Below the pieces are notes generated by a model that was not told the DNA's origin, made no database searches, and saw only the letters and a list, made by a program, of their open reading frames with translations. From Crotophaga sulcirostris (lineage: Eukaryota; Chordata; Aves; Cuculiformes; Crotophagidae): a stretch of DNA of 64,000 nucleotides. The stretch is taken from the NCBI GenBank assembly GCA_013397455.1, contig VYZB01000146.1:1075069-1139068 (forward strand). The letters are read 5' to 3'. Every line of letters begins with the position of its first letter. Positions within the stretch are counted from its first letter, which is position 1. Shown here piece by piece: positions 1-11,572 of this stretch. A program made the position numbers and the translations under genes.

Positions 1-235
1 CTCAGAAGAGGTACAGCCCATGCCCTCACAACATTGCCAGGGGGAATGAAAGGCAGCAATACTTCATGTCCAACTTCTGCCCCAGCTGCATTATTTCATC
101 TCAGCGTGGTGGCCAGATGTGTAAGTCAGCTCCTGCTCACCACTCCTAACGCCAAGGGCTGCACGTGTAAAATCACATCCAGACAGGAGCCTGTACTTTT
201 ACCATTGTTTTGTGATCACCAGCGAGAAAAATAAC
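1..235. other. unique sequence, no feature seen
   Basis: This stretch abuts the 3' side of the L2-type fossil that follows and could hold its decayed 3' end, but nothing in it can be aligned by eye. The one plus-strand open frame (34-234, 66 codons) has no recognisable motif. Confidence 0.5.
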
Positions 236-847
236 TCACAGGAGGTGTTTGTGTGTGATTCTTTGGAGCATAAATGATTTTAAGCTGTGGTTGGCGGGTA
301 CGGTAGTGGCTGGGCAGGGAGATGGAGTAGGAAGCGCTGGATGAGGCTGCATTTGCCAAGCAGGGAGAAGGATTTTACAGTAATTGAGATGTGAAATGCT
401 GAGAGTCTTGACAAGAGTTTTAGCTGTACAGATGGGTAAGGAAGGCCATATCTCAGAGATGTTATGCAGAAAGAATCTGCAAGCAGCAGAGAGCGAGCTT
501 GGATGTGAGCCCGAGGGAGGCACCCATGGGAGCCGCTGCCCAGGTGACTCCATGGAGTGACAGCGTAGAGTGACGGGTGGAGGGATGGGTAGAGGGATCA
601 GTGGCTGTCTGGGAGGAGGGACTGGGTTGTGCAGAGCTATCAGATACCAAGGGATCCCCAAAGAGAGGCAAAAGTTGTGCAGCTGTGTTGTAACCCTGTT
701 GAGTGCAAGCTGGTGGCTGCTTGTCCAAATGAAGCTGAGAGACTTCAGATTTTGATATGGATGGAAGACAGGTCTCCAGTAAACTACTAGATCTAGGAGA
801 CAAAACAACACATCCCCAAAAGAAATATAAATGAAAAATTCAAACAC
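236..847 (-). mobile_element. L2-type LINE fossil, RT C-terminal segment
   Basis: The minus strand is open for 203 codons (847 down to 236). Its translation carries two landmarks of the L2 group of non-LTR retrotransposons in the right order. About residues 41-50 read WTSSHQLALN, matching the family pattern W-x-x-x-x-x-L-x-L-N that precedes K-T-E. About residues 124-162 follow the RT C-terminal thumb pattern, with CRFFLHNI, then a spaced L-V-K-T-L, then SISHLNYCKILL, against the family's fL-x-x-N-I ... a-x-x-L-v-x-a-l-v-x-S-x-L-d-Y-C-n-x-L-L. The middle part (about residues 65-118) is poorly alignable and some motif echoes fall in the -1 frame (803-462), so small indels are likely. Neither the catalytic YADD box nor the 3' tail is present. 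This is a dead remnant, not a gene. The family assignment is by eye; Rex1 or another CR1-superfamily clade is possible. Confidence 0.62.
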
Positions 848-3645
848 TTTCTGGTTCTGGGGTATGAGAATCCACCCAAAGTTTTAACCAATCCAGTCAA
901 TCCTAAGGGAAAAGTCCCATTCAAATTAGTAAGGATGATATTGACAAGGTATTATAGACATGTTATAGAATGACTACAAAATCCTGATACACAGGTGGCC
1001 TAAACTGAGCTGTCAACATATGACTACTGAAGTAAAAGGGGCAATCAGGGATGCTGTGGCAGTGGGGTACAGTGCAGCCAACAGACAGGGCAGTGAGTGA
1101 GCAGCATTATTTTCTATTGTATTGTGTAGGGCAGCCCATAAAACTAAACCTCTGCTACCCGTCATATTTTTCTCCTGAGTTATTTAAGCCCTTTCTTGGA
1201 AGGGCCATCTCTGCGTATTCCTCCCTTTTGCTCTGTCCTTCTCTTGCTTCCTTTTTTGCTTCCCTCTCACCCTTACGTGACCAGCTCATTTGCAACATTT
1301 CTGCTACAATCCCGCTGAGATTCATTTTCGCCTTTTTATTGAAAAATCAAAATCTTTGGAATTAAAAGCTCCCAATATTGAATTTTCAATAATAGGTGGA
1401 AATTATACTCTGCATGACAGTGCGGAGAAAGATGCGCTGAGCTGGGATTGTGGTGACCTGTGCGCCAGCAGGCTCACGTTTGACCCACACGAGACAACTG
1501 GGGCAAGTATTTAAAGAAAAGAAAAAAAGCAAAGGTCATTTGGGAAGTGCAGCAGACAACATGGGGGAAGGAAGTTTTCCATTCAGGGCAGGGGAGGTAG
1601 GAGGAGGAATTTTCCTGCCATTTGATTGCAGAGCAAAAGCAGAAGTAGGGTGCAGAGTTTTGGGGTGATGGATAAACTTGTGGATAAGCAATGGGGACTT
1701 GAGCGTTTTCTATAAGGTTCATAGGTGCTTCATAGGTGCCACTCTGGCTGCACCTAGATGTCCTTCCTGGGGAACTCATGCCTGCAGATACCCATCTGTG
1801 CCCCAGCATGTGGTGAGTGGTGGGATGGTGGGTTGTGGCTCTGGCAAGTGCAGCAAAGCAGCCGAGGCCATTTTCTTTATGTAATCTTTTCCCAGTGAAC
1901 TAATGCAGATGCAGCAGCAGCAACATCGCCAGCTTCACTGGCACCCGGCGTTCCTTTAATTACCATCCAGCATTGCTCCGAGCGGGGTTAAGCAAGGCCA
2001 CAGCAACGCTGCCAGTACGTGCTGTGACTGCTCACATGGGCTCCCACCAAGATATTTCCATCTTGTGCTTCTCCGGGACCATCCTCCTTTCTCTGCAGGG
2101 CTCTTTGTGGCCACCCAGAGATGTGCCCAAGTGAGCAGCACACATTTGAAAAGTGGCCATCCTGGGAGCCGTGTGCTGAGAGAATGGCCTGCAAGCACCA
2201 GGTGGTGGGTCAGGGACCCCACGGGTGCAGGGGAGCTTGGCCACCTTCCCCAGAGGTCGGGCCTCTCTCCAGGAGTGCAATGGCTCGTGCTAGCCAAAGT
2301 CAACCCCTTCTCTGGCAGGTATGTCTTTAAGTTGTTGGGGTATTTTGTTGGTTTGTTTGTTTTTTTAAGTTTCTCTTTCAATCTGGTCTTTCACATGTAG
2401 CATCAAGGGCATGCAGAAGCAAGGCTGGATGACCTGGAAAGGCAAGTGCAGAGCTGCTGGGGTGAAGGTTAGCAAGTGGAGAAGAGTAGGTGACGAGGTT
2501 ACCTTATGCCTTCAACCTCATCACAAAATGTTTTGCTGCCATCTCCCCAGGAGCATAGTCCTGCTCAAATGCTGTTTCATTTCCTGCTAAGATGTTGTTA
2601 CGATGGAGACTTTGAAGGTGAGGAAAATCGTATAGGTCTGAGTAACCAGCTAGTGAGATATTCCAAAACTGGTTTGGAAAAGCCATCATTTGCTGCCGGT
2701 GTTGACTGCCCCGGGTGTAAAGCAGTTTCGTAAAAAAAACAAAACGCACAGCAAATCCTTTTCCATGCCTGGTCCAGAAAAGCAGCAAGGAGCCAGCACT
2801 AAGGGCTTTGGTATTATTATCCATCCAGGAAGGCCTCTCCAGCCTGAAAGGAGCTACCAGGCATGCCCCAGCACTGCAGCACAGCCCCAGCCTTAGAAAG
2901 AGCATCCAAACACTTCCTGACCCTGTTAGGCTGGACACTCTTGGGTCACATTATCTGTTAACCTGCCAGGTGTGAGGAGGAGACAGGAGGAAATCAATCA
3001 GGAGGCAAAACATTTGAAAATTTCACTGTGGCTCCATCCCTCTCACTGGCCCCGGGTCCTTTCCCAGCTGGCCCCAGGGAAAGCAACTGGCAGCAGCACG
3101 TGAGGAGCACTGCAGATGGATGGTATGTCACAGGCACAGCTGGATGGATCTGGCACGCAGGAGTCAGTCTGGTGCCTGCCAGCTGCCCAGCCACTGCCAG
3201 ATATTTGTGGCCAAAGGATGAAAGGGGAGAGGAGTCTCCCTCCTCTCTTGGAGAACAGCAAGAGGCAGCCGTGCTGAGGAAATGCAAGGGGAAAGCAGAA
3301 AACCCTTCCTACTTAAATCCTAGGGACAAATTCCCTGCTGGTGTGCGCAGAGGGTCCTGAGGCTGCATGTGGTGGTTGCTGCCTTGCAAAGCAGGTGACC
3401 TCCAACCACCAAACTGACACAGCGTGGCTATGGCTGAGTGTGACTGTGAACATGGGGGAAGCTTCTGCAGGAGGTCCTCTCTTGCCATGCCCATGGTGCA
3501 GGTGGGCAGTCTCAGTGTTGGAAAAGGCTATATCCTAACTCAGGCTGCCCTGCTGCTGTCCCAGAGGGGTTCTGCATCAGACCCCATCTTGAGAGATGGA
3601 GAAATTAATCATGGAAATAAACGTTGGTGGTTGCTTAGGTACAAA
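848..3645. other. unique sequence between L2 fossil and CR1 copy 1
   Basis: No gene seen. Small landmarks are an inverted repeat around 1378-1391 (attgaa / ttcaat), an A-rich purine stretch at about 1514-1535, a (TTTG)-like run at about 2343-2368 and an A8 run near 2732. Open frames stay below 145 codons, overlap on both strands and show no family motif. Confidence 0.5.
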
Positions 3646-4640
3646 ATGATCATAGAATCATATAATTGAATCAGAGAATGTTTTGGGTTGAAAGGGACAT
3701 TAAAGACCATCCAGTTCCCACACCCCTGCCATGGCCAGGAACACCTCCCACCAGAGCAGGCTGCTCCGGGCCCCATCCAACCTGGCCTTGAACACCTCCA
3801 GGGAGGGGGCATGGATACCCAAGCCTGTGCAGCACCTCACATTTCTCTGGGGGGACAACGGGAGAGTTTGTGCTTGGGGAGCTGCCATCACTTTGTAAAA
3901 CTTTTAACACTCCGCCTTGATCACCTCCAGGGATGGGGCACCCACAGCTTCTCTGGGCAATATTTTCCATTGCCTCATCACCCTCACAGTAAAAAATTTA
4001 TTCCTAAAATCTAACCTATATCTTCCCTCTTTCATCTTAAAACCATTGCTCTTCGTCCTATCACTGCACTCCGTGATAAAGAGCCCCTCCCCAGCTTTCC
4101 TGTAGGCCCCCCTTAGGTACTGTAAGGCTACTATAAGGTCCCCTTCGGAGCCTCCTCTTCTCCAGGCTAAACAAGCCCCAGTCTCTCAGCCCATCCTTGT
4201 AGCAGAGGTGCTCCAGCACTCTGATCATCTTCATGCCCCTCCTCCGGACTTGCTCTAACAGATCCATGTCCTTCCTGTGCTGAGGACTCCAGAACTGAAT
4301 GCAGTACTGCAGGTGGGGTCTCACAAGAGTAAAGCAGAGGGGGAGAATCACCTCCCTTGACCTGATGGTCATATTTCTTTTGATGCAGCCCAGAATATGG
4401 TTGACTTTGTGGGCTGCAAGCTCACATTGCCAGCTCATGTTGAGCTTCTCATCCACCAACACACCCAAGTCCTTCTCTTCAAGGCTACTCTCAATCCATT
4501 CTCTGCTCAGGCTGTAATTGTGCTTGGGATTGCCCTGACTCACTTGCAGGGCTTGCACTTGGCCTTGTTGAACTTCATGAGGTTCACACAGGCCCACCTC
4601 TTCAGCCTGTCTAGGTCCCTTCATTCCCTTCATGATCATG
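3646..4640 (-). mobile_element. CR1 LINE, 5'-truncated, copy 1
   Basis: CR1 is a non-LTR retrotransposon whose ORF2 encodes endonuclease and reverse transcriptase; almost all avian copies are dead 3' fragments. This copy is read from the minus strand. Its 3' end lies at about 3651, with the catagaatcatataattg-type terminal repeats, and the 5' truncation is near 4640. A 192-codon minus frame (4639-4061) gives the C-terminal RT region: [44 protein letters not shown] and [11 protein letters not shown], in family order. After that the frame departs from the family, so a frameshift lies near 4110-4130 and the last part of ORF2 plus the 3' UTR continue in other frames. The 8-mer atgatcat occurs at both edges (3646-3653 and 4632-4639) and may be a target-site duplication. 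No intact protein is encoded. Confidence 0.93.
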
Positions 4641-6040
4641 AGCTAATTATTTTTGGTTCAAAAGGAAAAGTTAAAACCCAATACTAACTAGTGACATTCA
4701 GTGCTTAGATTGCCAGAGATTATGGGTTAAATAACCTGAGGGAAAGAGAACAGGAAAAATGTTGATTGTTATTGGTGAAAGATATTTTTCTTAAATACTC
4801 TCTCCCTAAACTCAAACGCGGGAAGGGTTATGCCCAACTTGATCAGAAAGGAATAAAAGTAACTGAAGTTATATGTATATATTTCTAAGGATATATGGTT
4901 TTATGCAGGTTATATGTGGACTGTGCACACACATACAAATGGTGCTGGAAGTCCACTAGTAAGGGACAAGATGCTGCAGAGTCTTCCCTGGACACCGGAC
5001 ATGTGCACCACTGGCCTTCAGGAATGGTCACCAGGAGAGATGGGCTTCATGGTTACCTTCCAGCTTCCGGTGTTTTCATATTGATCATGGTTTGGTCAGG
5101 GAGGCTCAGAGTTTGTGTCATATGGATGCACATACACCAGTGGAAGAAAGGGAAGTCAGTTACTATGAATATTGCCTAGAAGCAAGAAACATCACAGAAT
5201 TGCTAAAATAAAAACTAATGGCTTATTATTATACAGAGTTATAGCTAAAGGCAATTAATGTTTGGGGTTTTTTTTGAAAAAAGCATATTAGTAGCACAGG
5301 AAATCTGAATAACTGTGTCACTAAATGGAAATCATAAACTGTCAGTGAAACGTTACTCAAAAAAGCTTTGCAATCAGTAAATATTCCTTTTATGCATTTA
5401 GGAATGAATATATGCTATATTTGCATCCCAAGAAGATGACAATGATGAGGATGTCCAGTTTTCCAGTCCCATGTCAGCTTACAGTGCTGTTAAGGACAAG
5501 CTCCAGCTCTGCAGGGTGCCAGGTAGTACAGAGCCCCAGGCAAGCCCATCCTGGAGGCCAGTGAGAGGTTTGGCCAAGGACCTCTCTGGCAGAAGCTGCT
5601 CTGATGGCAATATCTCTCCCTATCTGGGAATCTAGCTGGGCCCATCTCCCATGCTAGGCTACCATAAAAACTTCCCCCCCTTCCAAGGATGAGTCCTGCT
5701 CCCATCTCTTTGCATATTTTGTCAAGCCAGGCTTGCATAGATCTGCAGGAGAGGGTCTCTGGGGATAGTGGGGAGGGTCCAGCTTTTGAGGACTGTCCGA
5801 CCTCCTCCCTCTGACCTTGCCCTTCAGACTGAGCCCTCTTCTCCTCCCACTGCCTGGGCAAAACCCACCACTGCTTCTGCAATGGGAGAAATGTCCATAG
5901 CTAGCCAATTCTCTTTGGTTGCCCTCACCAAATTGGGGTAACACACAAAATAAAGGCTGTCCTTTGAGAGCAGTTCCCCTCTCTGTACACAGTAACTGTG
6001 TTTACTATTAGTCATTATATTTAATGGGACTCAGTGCAGT
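4641..6040. other. AT-rich unique sequence
   Basis: No gene seen. A T8/A6 inverted run lies at about 5268-5284. A 94-codon plus frame at 4895-5179 has no match I recognise. The 5500-5900 part is locally more GC-rich, with overlapping minus-strand open frames of no recognisable family. Confidence 0.5.
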
Positions 6041-6330
6041 TTTTTTTCTGAAGTGCAGCTTGTATAATAAACAATTATGACAGAGATTTCAATAGCTCCC
6101 ATTACAGGCTCAACTTTAGCCAACATCTGGGAGAATCTCTCAAGATGATGTTTATTATCCATTTTCTATACAAGAAGATGCTTAGTTGGCTTCCAATGAG
6201 TCAGCAAGCAAAGGTTATTCCTTCTTTCTTTGAAGAGGCTGTCAGAGCTTTTTCATTTATCATAAGCTATTAATGGGAATTACAAAGAAAGTTAATTCTG
6301 GTTGGTTGGCTCCTAACTGTTAGATGAAAT
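6041..6330. other. possible conserved noncoding element, MIR-like core
   Basis: This AT-rich, non-repetitive block has balanced composition without simple repeats. Around 6148-6176 it reads ttattatccattttctat, which resembles the ttattatccccattttac core of MIR SINEs, but the flanks are too diverged to call. It may instead be an unrelated enhancer-like sequence. Read by eye only. Confidence 0.2.
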
Positions 6331-8086
6331 TGCCTTGCCTTAGCCTTGAACGCCCTGTATCTCCTGCAGGGCTGCCTCACTCGGCTAACATCCTGCACAC
6401 TACTGCCTCAACCTGAATACACAGAAATATTCCAGGGTTGAGATGAGCCCTTATACATAATATTTCCATGCTTCTGCCCAGTGTGTAATGTTTGCATGTT
6501 ATCTATTCCCATCACAACCCCCCTCTACTCTTAAGAAAGTCTGGAGATGTACGGTACCTGACAGCTGGCAATTCAGGGTTCAGCTGGGCTGTGTAGTGAT
6601 AGAGCTTTTGCTTCCCTGAAGGACATGGACTGTCTTCCTTCAAGAGGGTATTCAGACTACTTTTGTTTGCTTTTCTTCATGGAGAAGGTGTTTTTTTAAT
6701 TGGCAAGTCCCTTTTTCTAACCCACTGGAAGCTGAAGTAAAGCAAGTTACCAGTTTAGCATCAGATGTGCTGCTCTGCTTATTTCATAGATTTACTTCTT
6801 ATCATCAAAGTGACATAAGACAATAAAGAATAATTTTCTTGCTTTGCCTTGCCATGTGTTGCCTCCCCAGTAACGACAGGACAGACATGTGCAGCCCAGA
6901 AATACTGACTCCCACAGCAAGTACAACTTGGGGATGGTAAGGTCCTTACGTAAAGGTAAAATCATTGAAGCAACTCAGTAGAAACCTGAGGGAAGGCTTT
7001 CTGAGTGGCATGGCAAGAGCAGCAAGGCTGGAGGGAGGCCCTGCAGTAAAGTTCTTGGACACGGGGTGCCCTGCTGTCCTTGGCACCAGGTGAAGGTGAG
7101 TTACCCCTGCATGGCCTGGGGACAGGGCGAAGTGCAGTACCTTGGCACCAGTGCCATGGCAGGGCTGGAGGCATCGGGGCACAGCTCGGGTCGCATGCAC
7201 AGGGTCAAGGGTGTGTAGCACAGATTCATTTGCAGCATAGCTCCCTATGGGTTGTTTAAAACACCTGAGCACATGCTGACAGGCAGGACGATGGAGCATA
7301 CCTGTGGCCAAAGCCACTCCTTCGCACCTAGCTGGGGAAATCCTGATGGTGGTGTTTGAAAAAAAACAGATGCTTTGCTGAAGGGAGACAGTGATCACCT
7401 CAGGTGGAAAAGACAGTTTTAACCCCAGCTAGGACAGGGACAGCGAGCTGCTCCCCTGCCCCTCTGGGAGGGAAGCCAGTGATGGCTTGGAGCAGCCTGG
7501 AACCAAAGCCAGCCCCTGCAGTCAGATGAGCGGCAGTGGCGCCTTATCATTTCAAGCACCTATGGAGGCAGGTTGGCACAGTGCGCTCTGAGCTAACACT
7601 CCTGTTGCAAAAGGAGCATTTTTCTCTGAAAATCACTCACATGGGCAGTTTTCATCCTGCTTGAGCTCAAGGGCTTTGATGGTGCAGCGAGGGCATCTAT
7701 GTCCAGGCTCCCCACCAGCTCCTGAAGCTGCTCTGACATAGCCAGGCATTGATTGTCCCCACGCAGGGTTGGAGCCAATGCAATAGCGCAGCATCCGTGA
7801 CTGGACCTTTACCTCTCTGCTCTGGGGCACTGGGAAGCCTGTGCTTTCCCATGCCACAAGCAAGAGCCTGTTGTGACTCGCAAAGAAGGCCAGGCTCAGA
7901 GCCCTCTACAGGAATGAGCAGGAGAACAGAGCCGGGCAGGAGGGCCAGGTGCCTTGGACTGTGTTTTGCTCCTGGATGGAGTTGGGACGCAGCTGGGGGC
8001 CAGCTTGATTGTTGCATTCCCTCCCCAGGGATTTCTTTGGGATAGCAGCCAGGGTGCAGTGACAGTGTCCAGAGATGAATTCTTGC
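6331..8086. other. unique sequence, no gene seen
   Basis: GC rises from about 7000 onwards. A minus-strand frame of 150 codons (7398-6946) is the longest here; its composition (Pro, His, Ser, Leu) and the lack of any motif suggest chance. Confidence 0.5.
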
Positions 8087-8118
8087 TTTTGCAAAATTCA
8101 CATTTTGCAAAATCCAGT
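8087..8118. repeat. 16-bp tandem duplication
   Basis: The unit ttttgcaaaattcaca (8087-8102) is followed directly by ttttgcaaaatccagt (8103-8118). The first eleven bases are identical and the copies then diverge. It is a short local slippage or duplication product with no evident function. Confidence 0.7.
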
Positions 8119-9267
8119 TCAATCCTAGCATTGAATGAGGTTAAAAGAGAAACCCCACATAACACTACAGAACGGCACAGCTGTGGCATTGGACCACCCC
8201 ATGCCGATGAAGGGTGGGTCCCAAGGAGGGCCAGCCTCAGCCATGGGCTGTGGGTTGCTGGGTGGCCCCTCTGCGGGTGCTTGGGGGCTGAGGTCTCCCT
8301 TGCTTCTGCCCTGCATGAGGACTATGAGGGCAGAGCAAGCAGCCAACATTTCCTATGAGCTTTCCCATCGCAGGGGAGAAACTGTGAAGTTTAAAAATAG
8401 TAAGAGAAGTTTGGCTTTACTGTGCGACCCCCTGCTTTCCCCACTGAGAGAGATGGTGTCGAGCCACCTTGCTCTGGTGCAGGGGGAGGGGGGACAAGCA
8501 GAGCCCTGCTCAAGGCAGTGGAATCCCTCCCCAGGGCTGCAGGACTGCACCCAGGGTGTTTAGCATCGCTGCCCACTTTGGAAAGGCCCCTTGGGTTAGT
8601 CCAGTAGGGAGGATTAGGATTAGAATTTCATGTTTCCTCCCACTTACTTGTAATGTTTCTGCTATGTTGAGAGCAGCGGTTTGTTATGGTGAACAAATAG
8701 GGCTTCATGAAGCTTGTCAGGAGAGTGGTCTCTGCTCAGAGGACTCTCCTCTCTCCCTCCCCAGCTCGGAAGGGTGCTCCTGCTGGATCTGGGAGAGGCA
8801 GATACTAGGGGATTAGCACGCAGTGCTGGAAGGGCTGCAGCCGGAGGGGAGGCTTGGCACTGCCGCCTGGATGAGAGCTTGCAACAATGGCGAGCCGCAG
8901 CCTGCCAAATCTCAACACAGCAGGCAAGGCTAGGCTCAGCTCTAGCTAAACGGGAGCCGTGTAGGACCCTCCATTTTGGAAGAGCGCTAGCAAGGTCTGG
9001 CACTTGGAATTCTTGGCATCCACAAGTGTCTTCGCTCTTTCTTATCCCCTCCTGTTCCCAGTAGATTTTGCATCCTTTACAATGGATAAATTATACATGC
9101 AGAGTTTACTCTCCTACCCGAGCTTCGAGAATACCCCAGTGCCAGCCAAGGGAGCTGGTGCATGGGGGAATAGCCAGGAATGTTTAAAATAGTCTGGCCA
9201 TGTGACTTTGGGGATTGGAAAAGAAAAAAAAAAATCCTTTTCCCCAGAGCTTTAAATGCAAGTGAAC
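8119..9267. other. GC-rich unique sequence
   Basis: Overlapping open frames of 60-142 codons occur on both strands at 8120-9000 because stops are rare at this GC level. A G-rich run (gggggaggggggac) lies near 8481-8494. I see no exon-like reading frame and no promoter signature. Confidence 0.45.
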
Positions 9268-9286
9268 TTTTTTTTTTTTTTCACAG
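9268..9286 (+). other. T14 tract ending in CAG, splice-acceptor-like
   Basis: Fourteen T residues (9268-9281) run straight into CACAG (9282-9286). This is a textbook polypyrimidine tract plus AG. The plus frame downstream stays open to a TGA at 9511-9513. No family is recognisable in that frame, so function is unproven. Confidence 0.3.
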
Positions 9287-11532
9287 GAGGGAGTCATGAA
9301 CTGGTGATCTGTGCACCAGTCACGAGCCAGCGGCTCTGGTTTCCCTCCTGGCGGCAGAAGCGTCTGCGTCTGGGCCCTGGGGCGAGACATGCAGAGCCAG
9401 AGCCTGCACAGAGGATGGCTGGATCCAACCTGGGCCGAGGTGGAGGCAGCTGCCATAGGAAAAGTGGGAAGGTGGCAGAGCACTCCCGTCCCTCCCGCTT
9501 TGGCTGGCGCTGAATGATTAAAACTAAGGGTGATGTACCTGTGCTTGTACACAGAGCTTGTTCTGTGTCAGGTCTTTGTAGGGAGAAAAAACAGTTGTGA
9601 AAAGGGAGATACAGGTGATGCAGGTCCCAATTTGTGCAGGGAAGAAGGTGGAAGAAGCAGAGGGCTTGGCCCCACATACTGTTCCCCTATATGGCTGCCC
9701 AACCCTCCCCCTGCTGTTCCCATGTCCCTGCATCCCCCTGCCCACGGTGGCATCTGCTGGACATGTCCCACCATGCCTGGCACCAGGAAAGCCCCAGTGC
9801 CTGGGGATGGGGACAAGGATGGTGCTCCCTGATGCTCCAGCCGCTCCCCACTACGGCCTGCTCCTGTGTTCAGGGGGCAGGGGGGCAGCGGTATTAACGA
9901 AGCTTTTAATGACGGCTACCGGCTTCTACTACAAGCATCTGAGTCTCATTTGAATTCAGGCAACTTTAAGCTCTTTTGGCAGTATAAAAGGGCCTGAAAG
10001 TGGATTCCAGTCACATGTGCACTTGCTTTGAGAAGCCAGCGCGGTGCCAGCATGATGTAAAGGGGCCTCCGTGAGCCGGAGAATCAGGCCCTGCATATTT
10101 TACACTCTTTTGTAGCTTACTGTGACTCTGCTTATCTCTAACAGTTAAAAACTGAGTGCCAATGGTCTACACGCTGGATACGTATCATGCAAAACCAAAT
10201 ATAGTACGGCTCAAGAACACTCTTTGCATAATGTACATATGTATTTCATTTATTTTTGTAAAAATTCTGCTTAAGCATATGGAAGGGAAGGAGTGATAAC
10301 ACTGCCTAGAGGCAGATATAATGTGGTCAGGCAATGTGCAAGCTTCCTCACACAGCTCGAGGAATGTGCCTGAGTTTGAAGTTGTTACATGAGTCCTGGA
10401 CAATTCCTTTGCAGGGAGAAGCAAGTAGGTCATACAGATGATTTTGTGACAGGGGTCTTCCTTCACATCAGATGGCAGTGAGCCTCCAAATGCATTTCAC
10501 CTGGGGCTTATGTTTTCTAACCCAGAACTATGGATGTGCAAGACTCTGGCTGAAAATAACTATGTAGATCCATATTTAGGAGCCTGCATGCATGAATTTT
10601 TCTTCAAACTTTTGGCTTGCCATATCGATGCTGTCCTACCAGTAATTCTACAAACCCTCTGGCTTACATTGCATAGCACAACCACTACCGCCAAGTGAAA
10701 AAAAAAAAAAAAAGGCAAGATACTAAAAAATAACCACATTTAATAAAATTTAAATGTCCTTGTATTCCCTGGGCAGGGACAGCCAGACAGGACTGACCCC
10801 AGTGCCTGGCCCTCAGAGATGCTAGGCTCCTGCCAGTGCTTCAAACAAGAGCTGTGCTTTGTTCATCTCAAAGCGTGCCTCTGTCTGTACTGGCATTTCC
10901 TACTTTCCTTGTATGCAGACGAAACTGTATTTTTAAAAAACAGAGTGGCTGCTGCTAGAGATTGGGGTAAACTACGTGTCAACTTTGAATTGTGTGTTCA
11001 TCCCCTCTCAGCCACAGTGAGAGTTACTGGGATCTGTTTGATATTGCATTGCACATACCAGCTTTTGGATGCTTGGCCAAAGCCAGCCCCAAGCCTCTGG
11101 GGCCCTTGGCCAAACCTTGTGGCCTTGCTGTGCCAAGGAGATCTTCCTGTGCACACCAGTGTCCTACTGTGACTCCTAGCACAGCCATTTACAGTCTGGG
11201 GTAAAAAGAAAAGCTGGGACCACTGGAGCTAGCTGGGCTCTCATTTTCTCTTACTGATCTCAGCTGGATTTACCCTTGTTTTTTACAGGTGGAAATGACA
11301 GGCCAACCAAGCACATCAGCAGTAACTTGATGTTCATGGACCCAGCAATGTGTGAGGCATTTTGAACTCAGTGTGCAGAAGGAAGCTGCCTGTACCAGGG
11401 GACACACAATTTAAGGGCTAATCTTCCAAGTTGGTTGCACCTTGGATGAGGAAGATGCTCAGACATAGTTCTGAGTTCATGTTTAAGCTCATCTTGTTCA
11501 GGAAAACACTAAAGGGCTTATTTAGCTACAAG
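9287..11532. other. unique sequence with TATA-like box and A16 tract
   Basis: A consensus-like TATAAAAG lies at 9983-9990, without a recognisable downstream gene. Sixteen consecutive A residues (10698-10713) follow no recognisable coding sequence, so a processed pseudogene is not supported. A second acceptor-like signal (ttgttttttacag) ends at 11288. Confidence 0.4.
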
Positions 11533-11572
11533 TGGATAATTTAGTGTAATTCTGGATAATTCAGTGTAATTC
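11533..11572. repeat. 20-bp tandem duplication
   Basis: Two adjacent 20-bp copies, 11533-11552 and 11553-11572, differ at one base (tggataatttag... versus tggataattcag...). The near-identity points to a recent local duplication. Confidence 0.9.

Noticed and set aside
9983..9990. TATAAAAG as a core promoter
   Set aside because: An isolated match of this length is expected about once or more in a window of this size on two strands; no gene or island follows.
10698..10713. A16 tract as a possible processed-pseudogene tail
   Set aside because: The upstream sequence shows no recognisable mRNA or SINE body and no flanking direct repeat.
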